A DNA stretch of 64,000 nucleotides from positions 12,108,718-12,172,717 of the forward strand of contig JABAKD010000022.1 in assembly GCA_012845835.1 (NCBI GenBank), in the 5' to 3' direction. The position numbers were made by a program, and so were the translations under genes. The DNA comes from Undaria pinnatifida. Lineage: Eukaryota; Sar; Phaeophyceae; Laminariales; Alariaceae. This document shows positions 15,001-23,084 of the stretch, piece by piece. Under the pieces are notes generated by a model, which searched no databases, had not been told where the DNA came from, and worked only from the letters and a program-made list of their open reading frames with translations. Position 1 is the stretch's first letter. The number at the start of each line of letters is the position of its first letter.

Positions 15001-15556
15001 TATATCCTTCTCTGCTGTTACGCGCGACGCTTTTTTACTAATTCCATGTCCGTGCTACGTTCGAGACTTCCGCATTCTTGCCGACCAGTGCCCTCGATAA
15101 GCTGACCGGTGCTGTTCTCCGGCGTCTCTCCCTGCTTTGACTTAAACCCTCCTGTAACTTGAAAATAATCGTGTGACTAGACCCCCCTGTGACTTTAACC
15201 CTCGCGTAACGTACACCATCGTGCAACTTAAACTCTCCTGTGACCAAATTCCTCTTGTGATGTAGACTCTCCTGTGACTCAATCCCTTTTGTGACTTAGA
15301 CCCTCCTGTGACTTACATACCTCCTGTGACTTACATAAATAATCCTGTGACTTGAACCCTCCTGCGACTTAACCCTGTTGTCTGTTTTCAGCTTCAAGCC
15401 GGTCTCGACGGCTTCGCGTACTACCTTTCCGATCCGGGGCGCTTGGACTGCGTGGGACTGACACATGCGCTTGAGGACTCGGGCATCACCTGCCCCCCGC
15501 TAGAGAAAGACCTCGTCAGAGTCTATGCGTCGACACTGGCAAAGGGTCGGGAGTAG
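1..15556 (+). CDS. 3' part of an NRPS-like carrier/thioester-reductase gene (gene-level span, many introns)
   Basis: This is the C-terminal part of a multidomain NRPS-like or carboxylic-acid-reductase-like enzyme. In such enzymes an acyl or aminoacyl group is tethered to phosphopantetheine carriers and released by NAD(P)H reduction to an aldehyde or alcohol. Visible exons are 652-804, 1510-1776, 2355-2816, 6094-6282, 7481-7589, 8290-8391, 10509-10602, 11555-11766, 13326-13451, 14433-14603 and 15392-15556. Phases agree at every junction (2,2,2,2,0,0,1,0,0,0), which is strong evidence for one transcript. The order is linker, carrier, carrier, linker, then reductase with nucleotide-binding loop, Ser/Tyr/Lys catalytic residues and C-terminal substrate region. 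The start codon and any adenylation or ketosynthase domain must lie upstream of the window. Substrate cannot be read from this part. The family assignment is firm; the exact pathway is unknown. Confidence 0.82.
355..447 (+). CDS. possible exon at the end of an adenylation domain
   Basis: After a gtag acceptor at 351-354 the phase used by the next introns (one leading base) opens a frame reading NGDRRLGQLALSLPPELKD. The NGDRR start resembles the A10 motif (NGKxDR) that closes adenylation domains, which is what one would expect upstream of a carrier. However no good GT donor in the required phase is visible before the in-frame stop at 449-451, so the exon end is unresolved. Weak call. Confidence 0.22.
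652..804 (+). CDS. exon: acidic linker before the carrier domains
   Basis: The acceptor is cctcacag at 644-651 and the donor is CG|gtaggc at 805, giving 1+150+2 bases (phase 2 to phase 2). The encoded 50 residues are acidic, with a run of glutamates (LEEEEEQAASDSV), and look like an interdomain linker. The phase fits directly to the carrier exon at 1510, making an Arg codon across the junction. No family motif is present, so support comes from splice signals and context only. Confidence 0.5.
805..1509 (+). other. intron with imperfect ~100-base tandem repeat
   Basis: Intron between the linker and first carrier exon. At about 1030-1255 a degenerate unit beginning near GACGGC...TTGACCGACGGCAA is repeated two to three times. 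No coding potential is seen in the repeat. Confidence 0.5.
1510..1776 (+). CDS. exon: carrier (PCP/ACP) domain 1
   Basis: This exon encodes a complete phosphopantetheine carrier domain. It starts VVARIWARLL, carries SSDFFDLGGHSLLLAKL with the serine that receives the 4'-phosphopantetheine arm, and ends with the typical helix-4 region IERPTLQELAELL. The acceptor is aaacag at 1504-1509 and the donor is CAAAG|gtgaga at 1777. Length is 1+264+2 bases, so the exon is symmetrical (phase 2/2) and can be duplicated or skipped without shifting the frame. It is closely related to the exon at 2355-2816. Confidence 0.88.
2131..2240 (+). pseudogene. decayed duplicate of the carrier exon
   Basis: The sequence aligns with the start of the carrier exon at 2355: an acag acceptor, GGCGGTCGGA, then a frame reading VLESGGVDVQLSPYSSFFDA. 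A few bases are missing near the start, so the exon frame is broken. The GGHS motif has become GKRT, so the serine needed for the phosphopantetheine arm is lost. The second half of the domain is not found. It is a dead carrier exon in the intron between two live ones. Confidence 0.75.
2355..2816 (+). CDS. exon: carrier (PCP/ACP) domain 2 plus linker
   Basis: A second complete carrier domain: VVGRAWARVL, then SSDFFDAGGHSLLLAKL with the phosphopantetheine serine, then IIESPTLDGMARLVEEE. It is followed by about 80 residues of Ala/Val-rich linker ending LDPTIYPAGTRKIG, a linker style common just before thioester reductase domains. The acceptor is cacacag at 2348-2354 and the donor GG|gtgagt at 2817. 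Phase is 2 in and 2 out, matching carrier exon 1. Confidence 0.88.
2817..6093 (+). other. 3.3 kb intron rich in dispersed repeats
   Basis: Intron between carrier 2 and the reductase. It holds copies of two dispersed families (about 3130-3250 and 4465-4610; about 3360-3510), short homopolymers, and three copies of a unit containing GCCCGCCAGCAGGCA at 5780-5880. The acceptor region 5940-6093 is strongly T-rich. A 176-codon open frame at 4808-5338 shows no domain and sits between repeats, so I do not call it a gene. Confidence 0.5.
6094..6282 (+). CDS. exon: thioester reductase domain, NAD(P)H-binding start
   Basis: The exon opens the reductase domain. It reads VLLTGASGFLGAHILASLL then VFCLVRAGNEEEALVRL. 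TGASGFLG is the glycine-rich dinucleotide-binding loop of extended short-chain dehydrogenases, and the following Leu-Val-Arg-Ala segment is typical of NRPS and carboxylic acid reductase R domains. The acceptor is ggacag at 6088-6093 and the donor AA|gtgagg at 6283; phase 2 in, phase 2 out. Confidence 0.88.
6295..6435. repeat. dispersed G-tract-flanked repeat (family R8), copy 1
   Basis: The sequence around 6330-6430 (CATGGCCGTAATC, AATGCCGCGACGGAACACGT) recurs at 57290-57520 in the same orientation and at 12725-13010 and 34905-35175 in the opposite one. Poly-G or poly-C tracts lie beside every copy. No coding capacity or clear inverted ends were found. Confidence 0.55.
6847..6890 (+). pseudogene. 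decayed duplicate of the reductase exon at 7481
   Basis: The stretch starting GTACAGCCTGATCGAAGACG closely matches the first 45 bases of the true exon (GTACAACCTGATGGAAGACG). It would read YSLIEDEAASSAI and then hits a TAG. A usable acceptor is missing just before it. It lies in the intron upstream of the good copy. Confidence 0.75.
7481..7589 (+). CDS. exon: thioester reductase domain, segment 2
   Basis: Encodes YNLMEDDAVSSAMDRVVPV followed by PGDLSRPLLGLNDSDFK. The GDLxxPxLGL stretch is a conserved marker of the reductase family. The acceptor is tttatag at 7474-7480 and the donor AAG|gtgagc at 7590. Incoming phase 2 completes a Lys codon with the previous exon; outgoing phase is 0. Confidence 0.87.
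8290..8391 (+). CDS. exon: thioester reductase domain, segment 3
   Basis: Encodes MLAGELDAIIHSGASVN and then LVRSYQSLKPVNVLGTQ. The family pattern is D-x-I-x-H-x-G-A-x-V-N ... Y ... L-K-x-x-N-V-x-G-T, and all of it is present. The acceptor is tgcaacag at 8282-8289, the donor CAG|gtgcgt at 8392. Phase 0 on both sides. Confidence 0.88.
8395..8720 (+). repeat. ~65-base tandem repeat in intron
   Basis: Four to five diverged copies of a unit that includes GTGATGCACGACGGTGATA and a GGCAGGGGCCTTGG-like part. It lies immediately after the exon ending at 8391. Open frames on the minus strand here are by-products of the repeat. Confidence 0.6.
9540..10440 (+). repeat. ~165-base tandem repeat, interrupted by a mobile element
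   Basis: Units of roughly 160-180 bases recur, each with a GAGGTACTGCACTGTGCC-like start, a CGTAGCACGCGAGCATG segment, a CTCGAAGGTACAATCC segment and TCTAATTGAGTGATAA. The array runs from about 9540 to 10005, is broken by the R1 element at 10006-10187, and resumes to about 10440. Confidence 0.6.
10006..10187 (+). mobile_element. MITE-like element, family R1
   Basis: A short non-coding element with terminal inverted repeats close to TAGGGGTCCCCCAATAAGG and several internal copies of AAGGCGGT. Other copies are at 54073-54261, 63576-63752 (same strand), 37876-38041 and 55067-55245 (opposite strand). This copy is inserted within a tandem array. No transposase is encoded, so mobility would depend on a partner elsewhere. 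Confidence 0.7.
10509..10602 (+). CDS. exon: thioester reductase domain, segment 4 (catalytic Ser/Thr)
   Basis: Encodes EVLRLAVTNAFGTRV then KPVHFVSTNGIFPFSSG. HFVST...F is the strand bearing the catalytic Ser/Thr of the short-chain dehydrogenase triad. The acceptor is cggagcag at 10501-10508 after a C-tract; the donor is CCG|gtgaga at 10603. Phase 0 in, phase 1 out. Confidence 0.87.
11261..11490 (+). mobile_element. short element with CCCGA-rich interior, family R4, copy 1
   Basis: It begins AAAACAGGGCTG and ends close to CCCTGCATTTTT, imperfect inverted ends. The inside is made of GGGTCGGGTCGGG and its complement CCCGACCCG, with GTGATATTTTGGA-like spacers. A related copy with better ends is at 61261-61462. 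Non-coding. Confidence 0.6.
11555..11766 (+). CDS. exon: thioester reductase domain, segment 5 (catalytic Tyr-Lys)
   Basis: Encodes TKTFMESADMTEQWKEL, GYGQSKWVAEQMCMQARS, GLPVSILRPGNMSPSS and TGAWNKSDFIYMLLQ. YGQSK supplies the catalytic Tyr and Lys of the Y-x-x-x-K motif, and ILRPG is a conserved family segment. The acceptor is catcgcag at 11547-11554, the donor CAG|gtacta at 11767. Phase 1 in (Asp codon completed), phase 0 out. Confidence 0.9.
11770..12052 (+). repeat. (CCCGA)n microsatellite inside an R4-type element
   Basis: An almost pure CCCGA pentamer tract runs from about 11879 to 12013, flanked by GGGTCGAG and GTGAGATTTTGAACACC pieces typical of family R4, and ends near a GCCCTG remnant. 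Reading frames of Pro-Asp-Pro-Thr or Gly-Ser-Gly-Arg type across it are artefacts of the repeat. Confidence 0.8.
12725..13045. repeat. R8 repeat copy with adjoining (TA)n
   Basis: The region 12770-12960 matches the R8 family in reverse orientation (GCCCGCATTGTGGGGATGCG) and is followed by C-tracts at 12967-12989 and a (TA)n run at 13018-13044. No gene is seen. Confidence 0.5.
13326..13451 (+). CDS. exon: thioester reductase domain, segment 6
   Basis: Encodes GCLELGCAPIGVEWQLDVT followed by PVDFAARAMVHVAVEQPHK. The TPVDF-x-A-x-A motif is the hallmark of the C-terminal, substrate-side part of NRPS reductase domains. The acceptor is gttcgcag at 13318-13325, the donor CAG|gtattt at 13452. Phase 0 both sides. 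Confidence 0.87.
14433..14603 (+). CDS. exon: thioester reductase domain, segment 7
   Basis: Encodes VLHIQNPGKMQAFGNVAGWL, then LEGVTLDEFRERIDKAVEEK and DASVLAK. HIQNP corresponds to the conserved H-x-x-N-P stretch and the rest to the helical lid of the reductase. The acceptor is gcgttaag, the donor AAG|gtgtgt at 14604; phase 0 both sides. Reading on past 14603 stays open to 14786, so a longer exon cannot be excluded, but the phase-0 join to 15392 gives the expected family order. Confidence 0.78.
14929..14985 (+). pseudogene. decayed duplicate of the last reductase exon
   Basis: Reads LHAGLDGFAYYLSNPRRLD, nearly the same as the start of the true last exon (LQAGLDGFAYYLSDPGRLD). The acceptor CAG before the true exon is CAT here, so it cannot be spliced in the same way, and similarity stops after about 57 bases. 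The copy and the true exon share the same upstream CCTGTTG minisatellite context, suggesting a local tandem duplication. Confidence 0.8.
15140..15385 (+). repeat. ~19-base minisatellite (CCTCCTGTGACTT)
   Basis: About twelve diverged copies of a unit near AACCCTCCTGTGACTTA fill the intron just before the last exon. Similar pieces flank the pseudo-exon at 14870-14925, tying the two duplicated segments together. Confidence 0.7.
15392..15556 (+). CDS. last exon: end of thioester reductase, stop codon
   Basis: Encodes LQAGLDGFAYYLSDPGRLD, HALEDSGITCPPLEKDLV and RVYASTLAKGRE, then TAG at 15554-15556. The small helical C-terminus with SGI-x-CPPL is typical of the end of reductase domains. The acceptor is tgttttcag at 15383-15391, phase 0. 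It begins without a start codon, so it is visible only as a spliced exon. Confidence 0.87.
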   Translation, partial: LQAGLDGFAYYLSDPGRLDCVGLTHALEDSGITCPPLEKDLVRVYASTLAKGRE

Positions 15557-15894
15557 TAGCGAGAGGTTCAACAGTTGGCGTCGCTGGATGGTGCCTTGCC
15601 ATCCGCGGATGCCGTATAACGCCCGAGCAAACATGCACCCAGGGATGGATTTCAGGGTGGATTCACTCAAACATCACGGGGGGGTTGAACATACAACGAA
15701 AATGGCGACTTTGGGAAGATATTGTCAACACCTTTCAATAGAAGCGTCGAGCCGCCCGGCGTTTGCACCCTCCACGTTGTCGATTATATCGGCTTTTGAA
15801 TTCATCGAAGGGGGTGTGGTGTGTTATCTTGTGTGTTGTGTGTACGTATGGGGTTTTAGCACCGCGTCCTAACCCGTCTTGATTGGACGCTGGG

Positions 15895-16095
15895 AACCGA
15901 TACATGTATTGGTAGATGTTTCTTACATGTGCGCCCTTCTAAGACGCCGAAACAATGTTGATAGACGTTTTCTTCACGTGATTTTTTCAAGCGCCGAAAA
16001 ATGCTGGTAAGATGTTTCTTAAACGTGCTTTTCAAACGCCGAAAACAGATTGGTAAGACATGTCTTAACGCGCGTTCCAGACGCCGAAAAATTGT
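15895..16095 (+). repeat. ~57-base tandem repeat
   Basis: Four diverged copies of a unit containing TTGGTAGATGTTTCTTA, CGTG and GACGCCGAAAAA. No coding potential is seen. Confidence 0.6.
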
Positions 16096-17527
16096 TTTGG
16101 CGGACTTCTCGTGCTTTTTGGAAAATGCATAGTGGCAACCTGAAGGTGAACGGCTGGATTCTTGCGATTTGTTCTTGAAATTATTTTGTCGGGTTGTGAC
16201 ATAGCGCGGCAGTATATTTCATTTAGCACTGCAGTCCCGTTGTGGGGAAAAAACACATTTGGAACGAGACTAATAGCATCATTTTAGGAGTTGGACAATA
16301 GTTTAGGCGTTTGCTGCTCGGCGTACGCTGATGGTCCACGCCGTGCAGCGAAATACGTCGTTGCTCGGTAGTAGTAGTGGTTGCAGCTTAGTTTGTTCCG
16401 CCGCCCCAGTTTTCGACGTTTGACGGACGACGTTTGTCGTAAGCCGTATCAATTTTTTGGGAGGGTGGCATCGGGGTTACGTGTCCGCGCACCCCGAGCC
16501 GCACCATGGTGTTGAACGGCGGTGAAATCTGCTTTTGAGAGCAAATAGGGTTGGTCAGAGGGAGGTGCTCAGCGGGAAGCGATCCGAAGGTTGGTATTCT
16601 CCGTTGCGTGCTGACTTGTCATATCCAATACTGCTTTGAACGGAAGTGTTAACTACCGTTGAGGTATTTATACTTGTAGGAATATCCAAGCGGTACTTAA
16701 GTTTTCGATCCAAGTAGTACACACGACTTGGCACGTGTTGGTTTGTTAACCCAGCGTCTACAAAAGCGGGCGAGCTTGCGCGAGGTCGTGGTCCTTGTTT
16801 CGCTGTGCATGCTGTCTGTACCACCACGACGGTCCCCCTTTAGAGCTTCGCGCACGTTTTTCGGGACACACACTTGGACTTAGAGTGGGGCCTTTTTCGC
16901 AATAGTCAAAGGGCCAACAGTTAACATGCGTGCTGGAGGAGATGGTGGTATTTTACTTGCCGGCGGTACAATGGGAAGGTAGGCACCAAGATGCTGCCCG
17001 TGTCGACACGGAGCGTGGAAAAATATTGAAGAGGAGGAGGAACCAGAGTTGATTCTTTCCGGTCAGGGTAGACGAGCGGGTGACATTTCCAGGATGAAAC
17101 GGCTGGACACCCCTCGCGATTGAAACCCCGACGACTGTGCTTTACATCGTGGCTCTTGGTTATGCCATGTGTTTGTCTACATGTTGGCTCTTGAGTGCGC
17201 CACTTGTGTGTCTGGTTTTGAGTCAGGTTTATGTATTCTTGGCTGTTTGAGTACGCCACATGTATGTCAGGTGTGGTTTGAGTAGGCCACGCACGTCTGG
17301 TTTGAGTGTGTGAACTGTACGTCTGGTTTGAGTCGGGACCAAACTTGCGGATTGCAGCTGAGATGTGTCAATATACTGGCTCTTGAGCACGGCATATGTA
17401 TGATTGGTTTGAACCGGGATCAAGAAAAAAAGCAAGTTGCGGCTGAAATGTGTAACATCAGAAGCTCGCTAAAACAAACGCAGAATCTCGTACGTACGAG
17501 GGATGCGCGGGGGGGGCCCTGTGCGTT

Positions 17528-17890
17528 TCGCTTTTGTGATGTTTTCACTTTTATCTTGAGACCGTACATATTATAGTCTGCAGTTTTTTGCGTGCGTACG
17601 GGCGTTGAGAAGCGTGTGTACCCACAGGCAATATAGCAGGGCGGTTTGAGAAGTTTTTATTTTTTCATTGTTTTCAAGCGGACTTGAATAATTCCATGTT
17701 TTACGCGCCGCTTTTGTGATGTTTTCACTTTTATCTTGAGACCGTACATATTATAGTCTGCAGTTATTTTGCGTGCGTACGGGCGTTGAGAAGCGTGTGT
17801 ACCCACAGGCTATATAGGAGGGCGGTTTGAGGAGTTTTTATTTTTTCATTGTTTTCAAGCGGACTTGACTAATTCCATGTTATACGCGCA
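17528..17890 (+). repeat. 182-base direct tandem duplication
   Basis: The segment beginning CGCTTTTGTGATGTTTTCAC at about 17528 is repeated from about 17709 with only a few differences over its full length. The high identity points to a recent event. Confidence 0.85.
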
Positions 17891-18544
17891 GCGCGTGAGA
17901 AGGTAGCCGGAGACAAGGGGCTGTTTAAGAGCCCGCGGACGAATCAGGTGATTTATAACGTCGGGTTATAGGAGCATCAGGCGGAACACTGATTTTGATT
18001 CATCCTATTACACGCGTAGCACGCGAGATGGTGGCGGAATATACATAGTATGTTGCTGTTTAGAAGCAGCAGGGGGGGGCTGGTTGATAACGTCCGGATT
18101 TTACTGATATGTGTGTCCGTCCGTGTGCGGCAAATGCTGTTCAGAGTTACCTTCTCTAGTTTTCGCCGGTCAAGTCGGTCTTATTATAGACAGCTCAGCA
18201 GATACCGCTTCTACACACAGGGCAAACAGGACGCATACGCGCATTGCACGTGAAATCCGGTGAGAGGGTAGCGGCTGTTTGAGACAGCAGGGGGCTGATT
18301 GCTAGAGTCTGGACTGTATATGGCGTGTCCTGCGCGTGGTAAACGGAACGCTGTCCAGGTATAATCATGTCTGCGATTTGGCCAAGCAAAATCCGCGATC
18401 TACCCCAGCAAATCTACGATCTGGCCAGGCAAGTCTTACCATTTTGGTCAAGCACATCTGCGATTTACCCCAAACCATCTGTGATACAGGGTAATGGAAT
18501 GGCTCTTAGCGTAGACGGTGCGGTAGATAACTTTTGCACAAAAC

Positions 18545-18820
18545 ACGGCCGGGAGTCACTTTAGGGGGCTTCTTTTTTCAGTGCGTCGGGCTCACTCGCG
18601 CGAGTGGCCCCCGCTGTGACTTTGTGGCCTTAACGTTTCGCGTGTTTGTCTTTGCGAGATGACACCGCCATGAAGTGGTTAGCTACGCTTCGTCGACCAA
18701 AGTGCCTCAAGAGGCTTTTGCAGCAAGGTACAGAGTCACTCGGGTTAGTGCCCCAAACACAGCGGTGAAAAAGAGTATTCCCCCTATCGTAGCCAAGGTC
18801 ACAGGTGAGGGCGGAGGCGA
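18545..18820 (+). repeat. dispersed repeat, family R7
   Basis: Contains TAGGGGGCTTCTTTTTTCAG and the palindrome CTCGCGCGAG, followed by a conserved tail (GGTTAGCTACGCT, AGGTACAGAGT). Related copies are at about 3360-3510, 37225-37400 and 47535-47785. No protein motif was found in the tail. Confidence 0.5.
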
Positions 18821-19379
18821 GCGGCGGAGCATTCATTTGAGGTCACGGAGAGCGCAGATTTGTGGGGCGTATTGGAATTTTCATCAACAGAGGGAGAAAA
18901 GGGGGGGTGGAGGGGCTTAGCGAGATACCCTCGAGATAAGTTTGTGGGCGAGGCCATATATTGGCCTTTGGATCGTCAGCTTCGATTCGTGTGGAATACC
19001 TTGTTCCTTGCTCCGAGATTTGTCGGCTTTTTATTTTGCGAGATGTCCGAAGCCGTCCGCTATTTCTTTTTTGATGAAGTAATACCACGTATATATGTAC
19101 GGTATAATCATTGGGCGCTTGTGTTTCGCGAGGTGTCCGAAGCCATCCGTTACCGGTGTTTTGTCGTCGACGAAGTAATACTTCGTACAAGCATTGGTGC
19201 TTCTTTTTTTTCGGTAATGTAATACTGTGTAAAAGCATAGGCGCTTCTATTTTTCGAGATGTTCGAAGCCAACCGCTTTCTATTCTTCGATACACTTATT
19301 ATAGTATACAGAAAACACGTCTGTCTGTCTCTCTGTCTGTCATCATGGTCGCGCCACTCAGAGCACTTCAGCCCCGTTT

Positions 19380-20270
19380 TGCGGTTTGGATAGGCAGGGT
19401 GGGTGGCACAACCAGCAGAACACCGGGGCTCGTGTCCCGCCGAGCCGTGGGCGTGGCGTGCTGAGCTTTCCCGACAACCCCGAGGCAGTCCTCACAGCCA
19501 TCAAGTCAGCCTTGGTGCTGAAGTACAAGTTTCAATTGCTATTCTGGCCGCTGATTGGCCAATCCAAAACCTGCCAGACGCCGCTGGCTCCTGTCTAGAA
19601 TGTTGGTGCTGAACAGGAACACTCCAGCCGTAGAGCCATTGAGGTTCCACTGCAGGCCAGGAGCATGGCGTTCCATCCCAGGTTCAGAATTCCTTCCATA
19701 TCTCCACAACTCGGACCAACCTAGGACGAACACAGCGATTCCCCGGGTCGGCACCGTCGCCGCATGGTGTGGAAAACTCGACCCCATCGGCTGGTCTCTG
19801 ATTAGCTGACGCTCGTGGAGCCAGCGCCGCCCAGGGAGGATAAAAACCTGTCCCCGGATCAAAACTCCTTCCAAACTTGTACAACTCCAACAAACCGGGG
19901 ATGAAAACACTTATCCCCCGGTCGATACCGCCCCGCGCAGTGTGGAAACCTCACCCCCCATCAGCTGATCGCTGATAGGCTGGAGCACATAGAGCCAGTG
20001 CGCGGGGAGAGTTGCCCCTCGGTCCAACGTCGTGGTCCGGCCGCACCCGGGAACGATAAGCTCTCATGCTCGGATCAGAAATCTCTCCATACGTCTACAA
20101 CTCCAACAACCTGGGGACCAAAACGGTGATATCCAGGGTCGATATCTCCCCTCCACTAATTTCTTAACAGCACGCTGTGGAAAACCCGCCCCCATCGGCT
20201 GATAGCTGATTGGCGAGGCTCGTAGGGCCAGCGCGCGGCGAGAGTTGCTCTTGGTTCCTTCGAATTGATT
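19380..20270 (+). repeat. ~185-base satellite array, locus 1
   Basis: Roughly four to five copies of a unit with CCATCGGCTG, CTGATTGGC, GAGCCAGCGC, a TCCATATCTCCACAACTCC segment and GATACCGCCCCGC. Copies are diverged by tens of percent. The same unit forms a second array at 31010-31700. Confidence 0.7.
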
Positions 20271-20582
20271 CCGTAGGTCGCTTTTGCTGCTCGTAAAAGA
20301 AACACCAGGTGTACAGTCGGCACGGGCTGGACGCGAATTACGATAGGGTATTACTAATACTTTTTGACTGAGACGTGCGGCTCAGTATCGTTGGAATCCC
20401 GTTAGTAGTGTTTTGCACCGTTCGTCACACAACACACCTACGTATGATATGCCATATGGGATTGTTCATCGGAAGAAGAAGCGTACCATTTTCTTTGAAC
20501 AACAATTTCTAGTTTTTGGGTGGCGTGTAAAGTCCCCTACGCCTCAGGGAAGAAGAGCCTCACAACAAAGCTTGGTGCACCC

Positions 20583-20675
20583 GCTACCACCGTACATAGA
20601 GCATGCAAGGGCCGTTGGTACGTACGTCTACCACCGTGCATAGAGCATGCAAGCGCCGTTGGTGTATGTCACCAA
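20583..20675 (+). repeat. two-copy ~55-base repeat
   Basis: The segment with CATAGAGCATGCAAG and GCCGTTGGT occurs twice in tandem. No function is apparent. Confidence 0.6.
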
Positions 20676-21097
20676 AGACATCTTCTGCTCGCACAAAACA
20701 CACACGGTTTGATCCATCAATCACAAAAATATACCTGGTATACAGTCTATAGTACGTCACCAACATTAGCACCGGAAAACGGAAAACAAAAATACTCGCT
20801 ACCAGCACGTGCCTAGGGCACCACAACCCCGATGATGCGTCCCACGGTATCGAGGCACCGTTTTTTTCCTAAGGCTGCTCGCTTGAGGACCCTTTAGGGC
20901 CCGCAAACCCCTCACGTACTAACTTCAAGTAAATTTGTCCCCAAAAAGGGTTTCCAGTTGTTAAGGCGTTAAACTCTCCCCGTAGCTTTATTCTGGAAAA
21001 AAAAAAAAAAGTGCCACACCAGATAACAGTCCCATGGCCTACGTACACCACGAAGATACTACCAACAAAACGTGAAAAGTCCGGCAATTTTGAATGA

Positions 21098-21332
21098 TTC
21101 TACGATACCCCCCCCCCCAAAACCGGCGATTCCTTTAACGAACGTTTCATGGCTACTCGACACGAGCATAGATGCTAGGAAAAAAATATCTCTACGTATT
21201 TTATTGTTTGCAAAGGACGATCAAACGATGACGTCGGGGTTGCAAGGGGCACCGTATTTCAGGCGTTACGGCCGGGAGCTGGTTTAAAAAGCGGCGATTT
21301 CGGTAAAGCAAATTGGGGGGGCTATCGTAGAA
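21098..21332 (+). mobile_element. MITE-like element, family R3, copy 1
   Basis: Begins TTCTACGATA followed by a C-run and ends with a G-run followed by CTATCGTAGAA, an imperfect inverted pair. The interior (GAACGTTTCATGGCTACTCG, GATGACGTCGGGGTTGCAAG) is shared with 52093-52359 and 59691-59937. Non-coding. Confidence 0.72.
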
Positions 21333-22621
21333 CGACCGTTTTGAGTTAAGGAGCCCATCATTCAGAATATCTATATACATATATATACCGTGTTGGTAAA
21401 TGCGTGATTTCTGGAGAAAGGGATATTGCATTAATGAGACCTTGGTCTGGAGAGACAGGTCGGGAAGTGGAGTGAACGAGTGGGGCGAGCACAAAGGCTG
21501 CGAGCTCCCACGCCACTTCGGAAAGATGCACACAGTCGGACCAATGCAACGTACCGATCACGGCAATAAGCCGTTAATCCGACCTCTAGCAACAATACGG
21601 GAGTATTCTACCTGAAGGTTGTCCGATGTACCATACACACTCCTACGGTCCAATGGATAACCCTTATGTGTGTACAATCTACCGAACTACCGCAGCACCA
21701 CAAAGAGTATTCCTATGCGCTAGCTCGGCAACCTCAGATCGACAGTTCCGCTATTCAAATCATCCAATCAGATGTTCTACCGCAACTCAGTCGATACACA
21801 CGGCCGCTATCACGAACATATATATTTGTCAAAAAAGAGGTAACATGCGTCCGATGCTACACGTACTTCGGCGGGGCACACGAAACCCATGTGAACCCTT
21901 TTCCGACTCCCAGAAGCATCCTAGGCTCATTGCAAGCCGTTTTGTTCCCGAAAGCGTGCTGAGGTAAGAGATGTGCACCCACATTTTTTCCGAGGCTCCT
22001 AACATCCTGAAAAGAGTTCTATGCCGGCACCCCACCCCAAAACTGAATATCAAGAAAAAGGAAAGTGCAGCCCGATAAAACATCGCACGACAGCTCCAAA
22101 GAAAAGCCTCACATGCCTGGCTTGATGGGCCAATCCACCGGCCATCTCTCTCGTGTCCGCTCACGTTGTCAGCAAGAGCCCCAACCCGCTGCGCTTGGCG
22201 TGCTTTCTGCTAACCCCTCCACGCGATGAGTTCCACACGAGACTGATCCGGGGTGGGCACTCCACGTTTCTCGCTGTCTGTGCTGCCGCATTCTCTGACA
22301 CAGATTCCCGGCACAGGCGTGCCTCATTCTCAGCACACTACTGAATAATGGTATCGTTTGGTCCGTTGCTTTGTTTTAGTACGTTTACAGACAAATATTA
22401 AGGAATTAATGGGGTATTAGTCCGTTTGACCACTTGCAAAAGGTTGACCAGTAGCTTACCCATACTAAGCCATATAACACTACCCCCCCCTGAAACGGCG
22501 GAATAGCAGGTCGGCCGGATATACGGGCGGATGTGTCAATATCCAAGCGGTTTCATTTCCTGGGGATACCGGGGAGAGTATTTTTCAAGTTCGACATGGG
22601 GAAGGTCTGAAAAAGTTTATT

Positions 22622-22705
22622 ATGGTGGATGTGGGATACGAACCCACGACCCAAAAAAAACAATGGTCCTGTCGACGACGCCATTTCTTAAGCTATTGGG
22701 CGGGG
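22622..22705 (-). pseudogene. tRNA-like relic (possible tRNA-derived SINE end)
   Basis: On the minus strand the stretch GTGGGTTCGTATCCCAC forms a perfect 5-base T-arm and contains an RNA polymerase III B box (GGTTCGTATCC). It is followed by ATCCACCA, like a tRNA 3' end, and a T-run. The 5' half does not give a matching acceptor stem or a clean anticodon arm, so I read it as a degenerate tRNA or the head of a tRNA-derived SINE rather than a working tRNA. Confidence 0.45.
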
Positions 22706-23084
22706 ACATTAGTGTCTCCTGCAGAGATATGCCTAAAATTGAGCAGGTCCTCGGTGAGTACTCACTTTCTTAGCCGTACGTAGTAGAGAAGCAGCTTTAC
22801 TATTTTGCACAGAGCTCCGGATAGCAACTGAGAGCCGAGGCGCATGCCCCGGTTTCATTTCCTGATTGCCCCGAATAGATAACGCCAACCTGTCGTACGG
22901 AAACGGCCAATTATCTATCAAACCCAGATAATTGCGGGCCTTTCAAGGCCGTACCTTAACACGGATCTGCAGGGGACATTCTGTGTCCCCACTCGATAAC
23001 TTAAGACAAAACACATGGATGGAACGATACTTGTAGAGGTACACCATTGTTCACTTGAGGAGCTCTACACTCCCACACAAAAGC

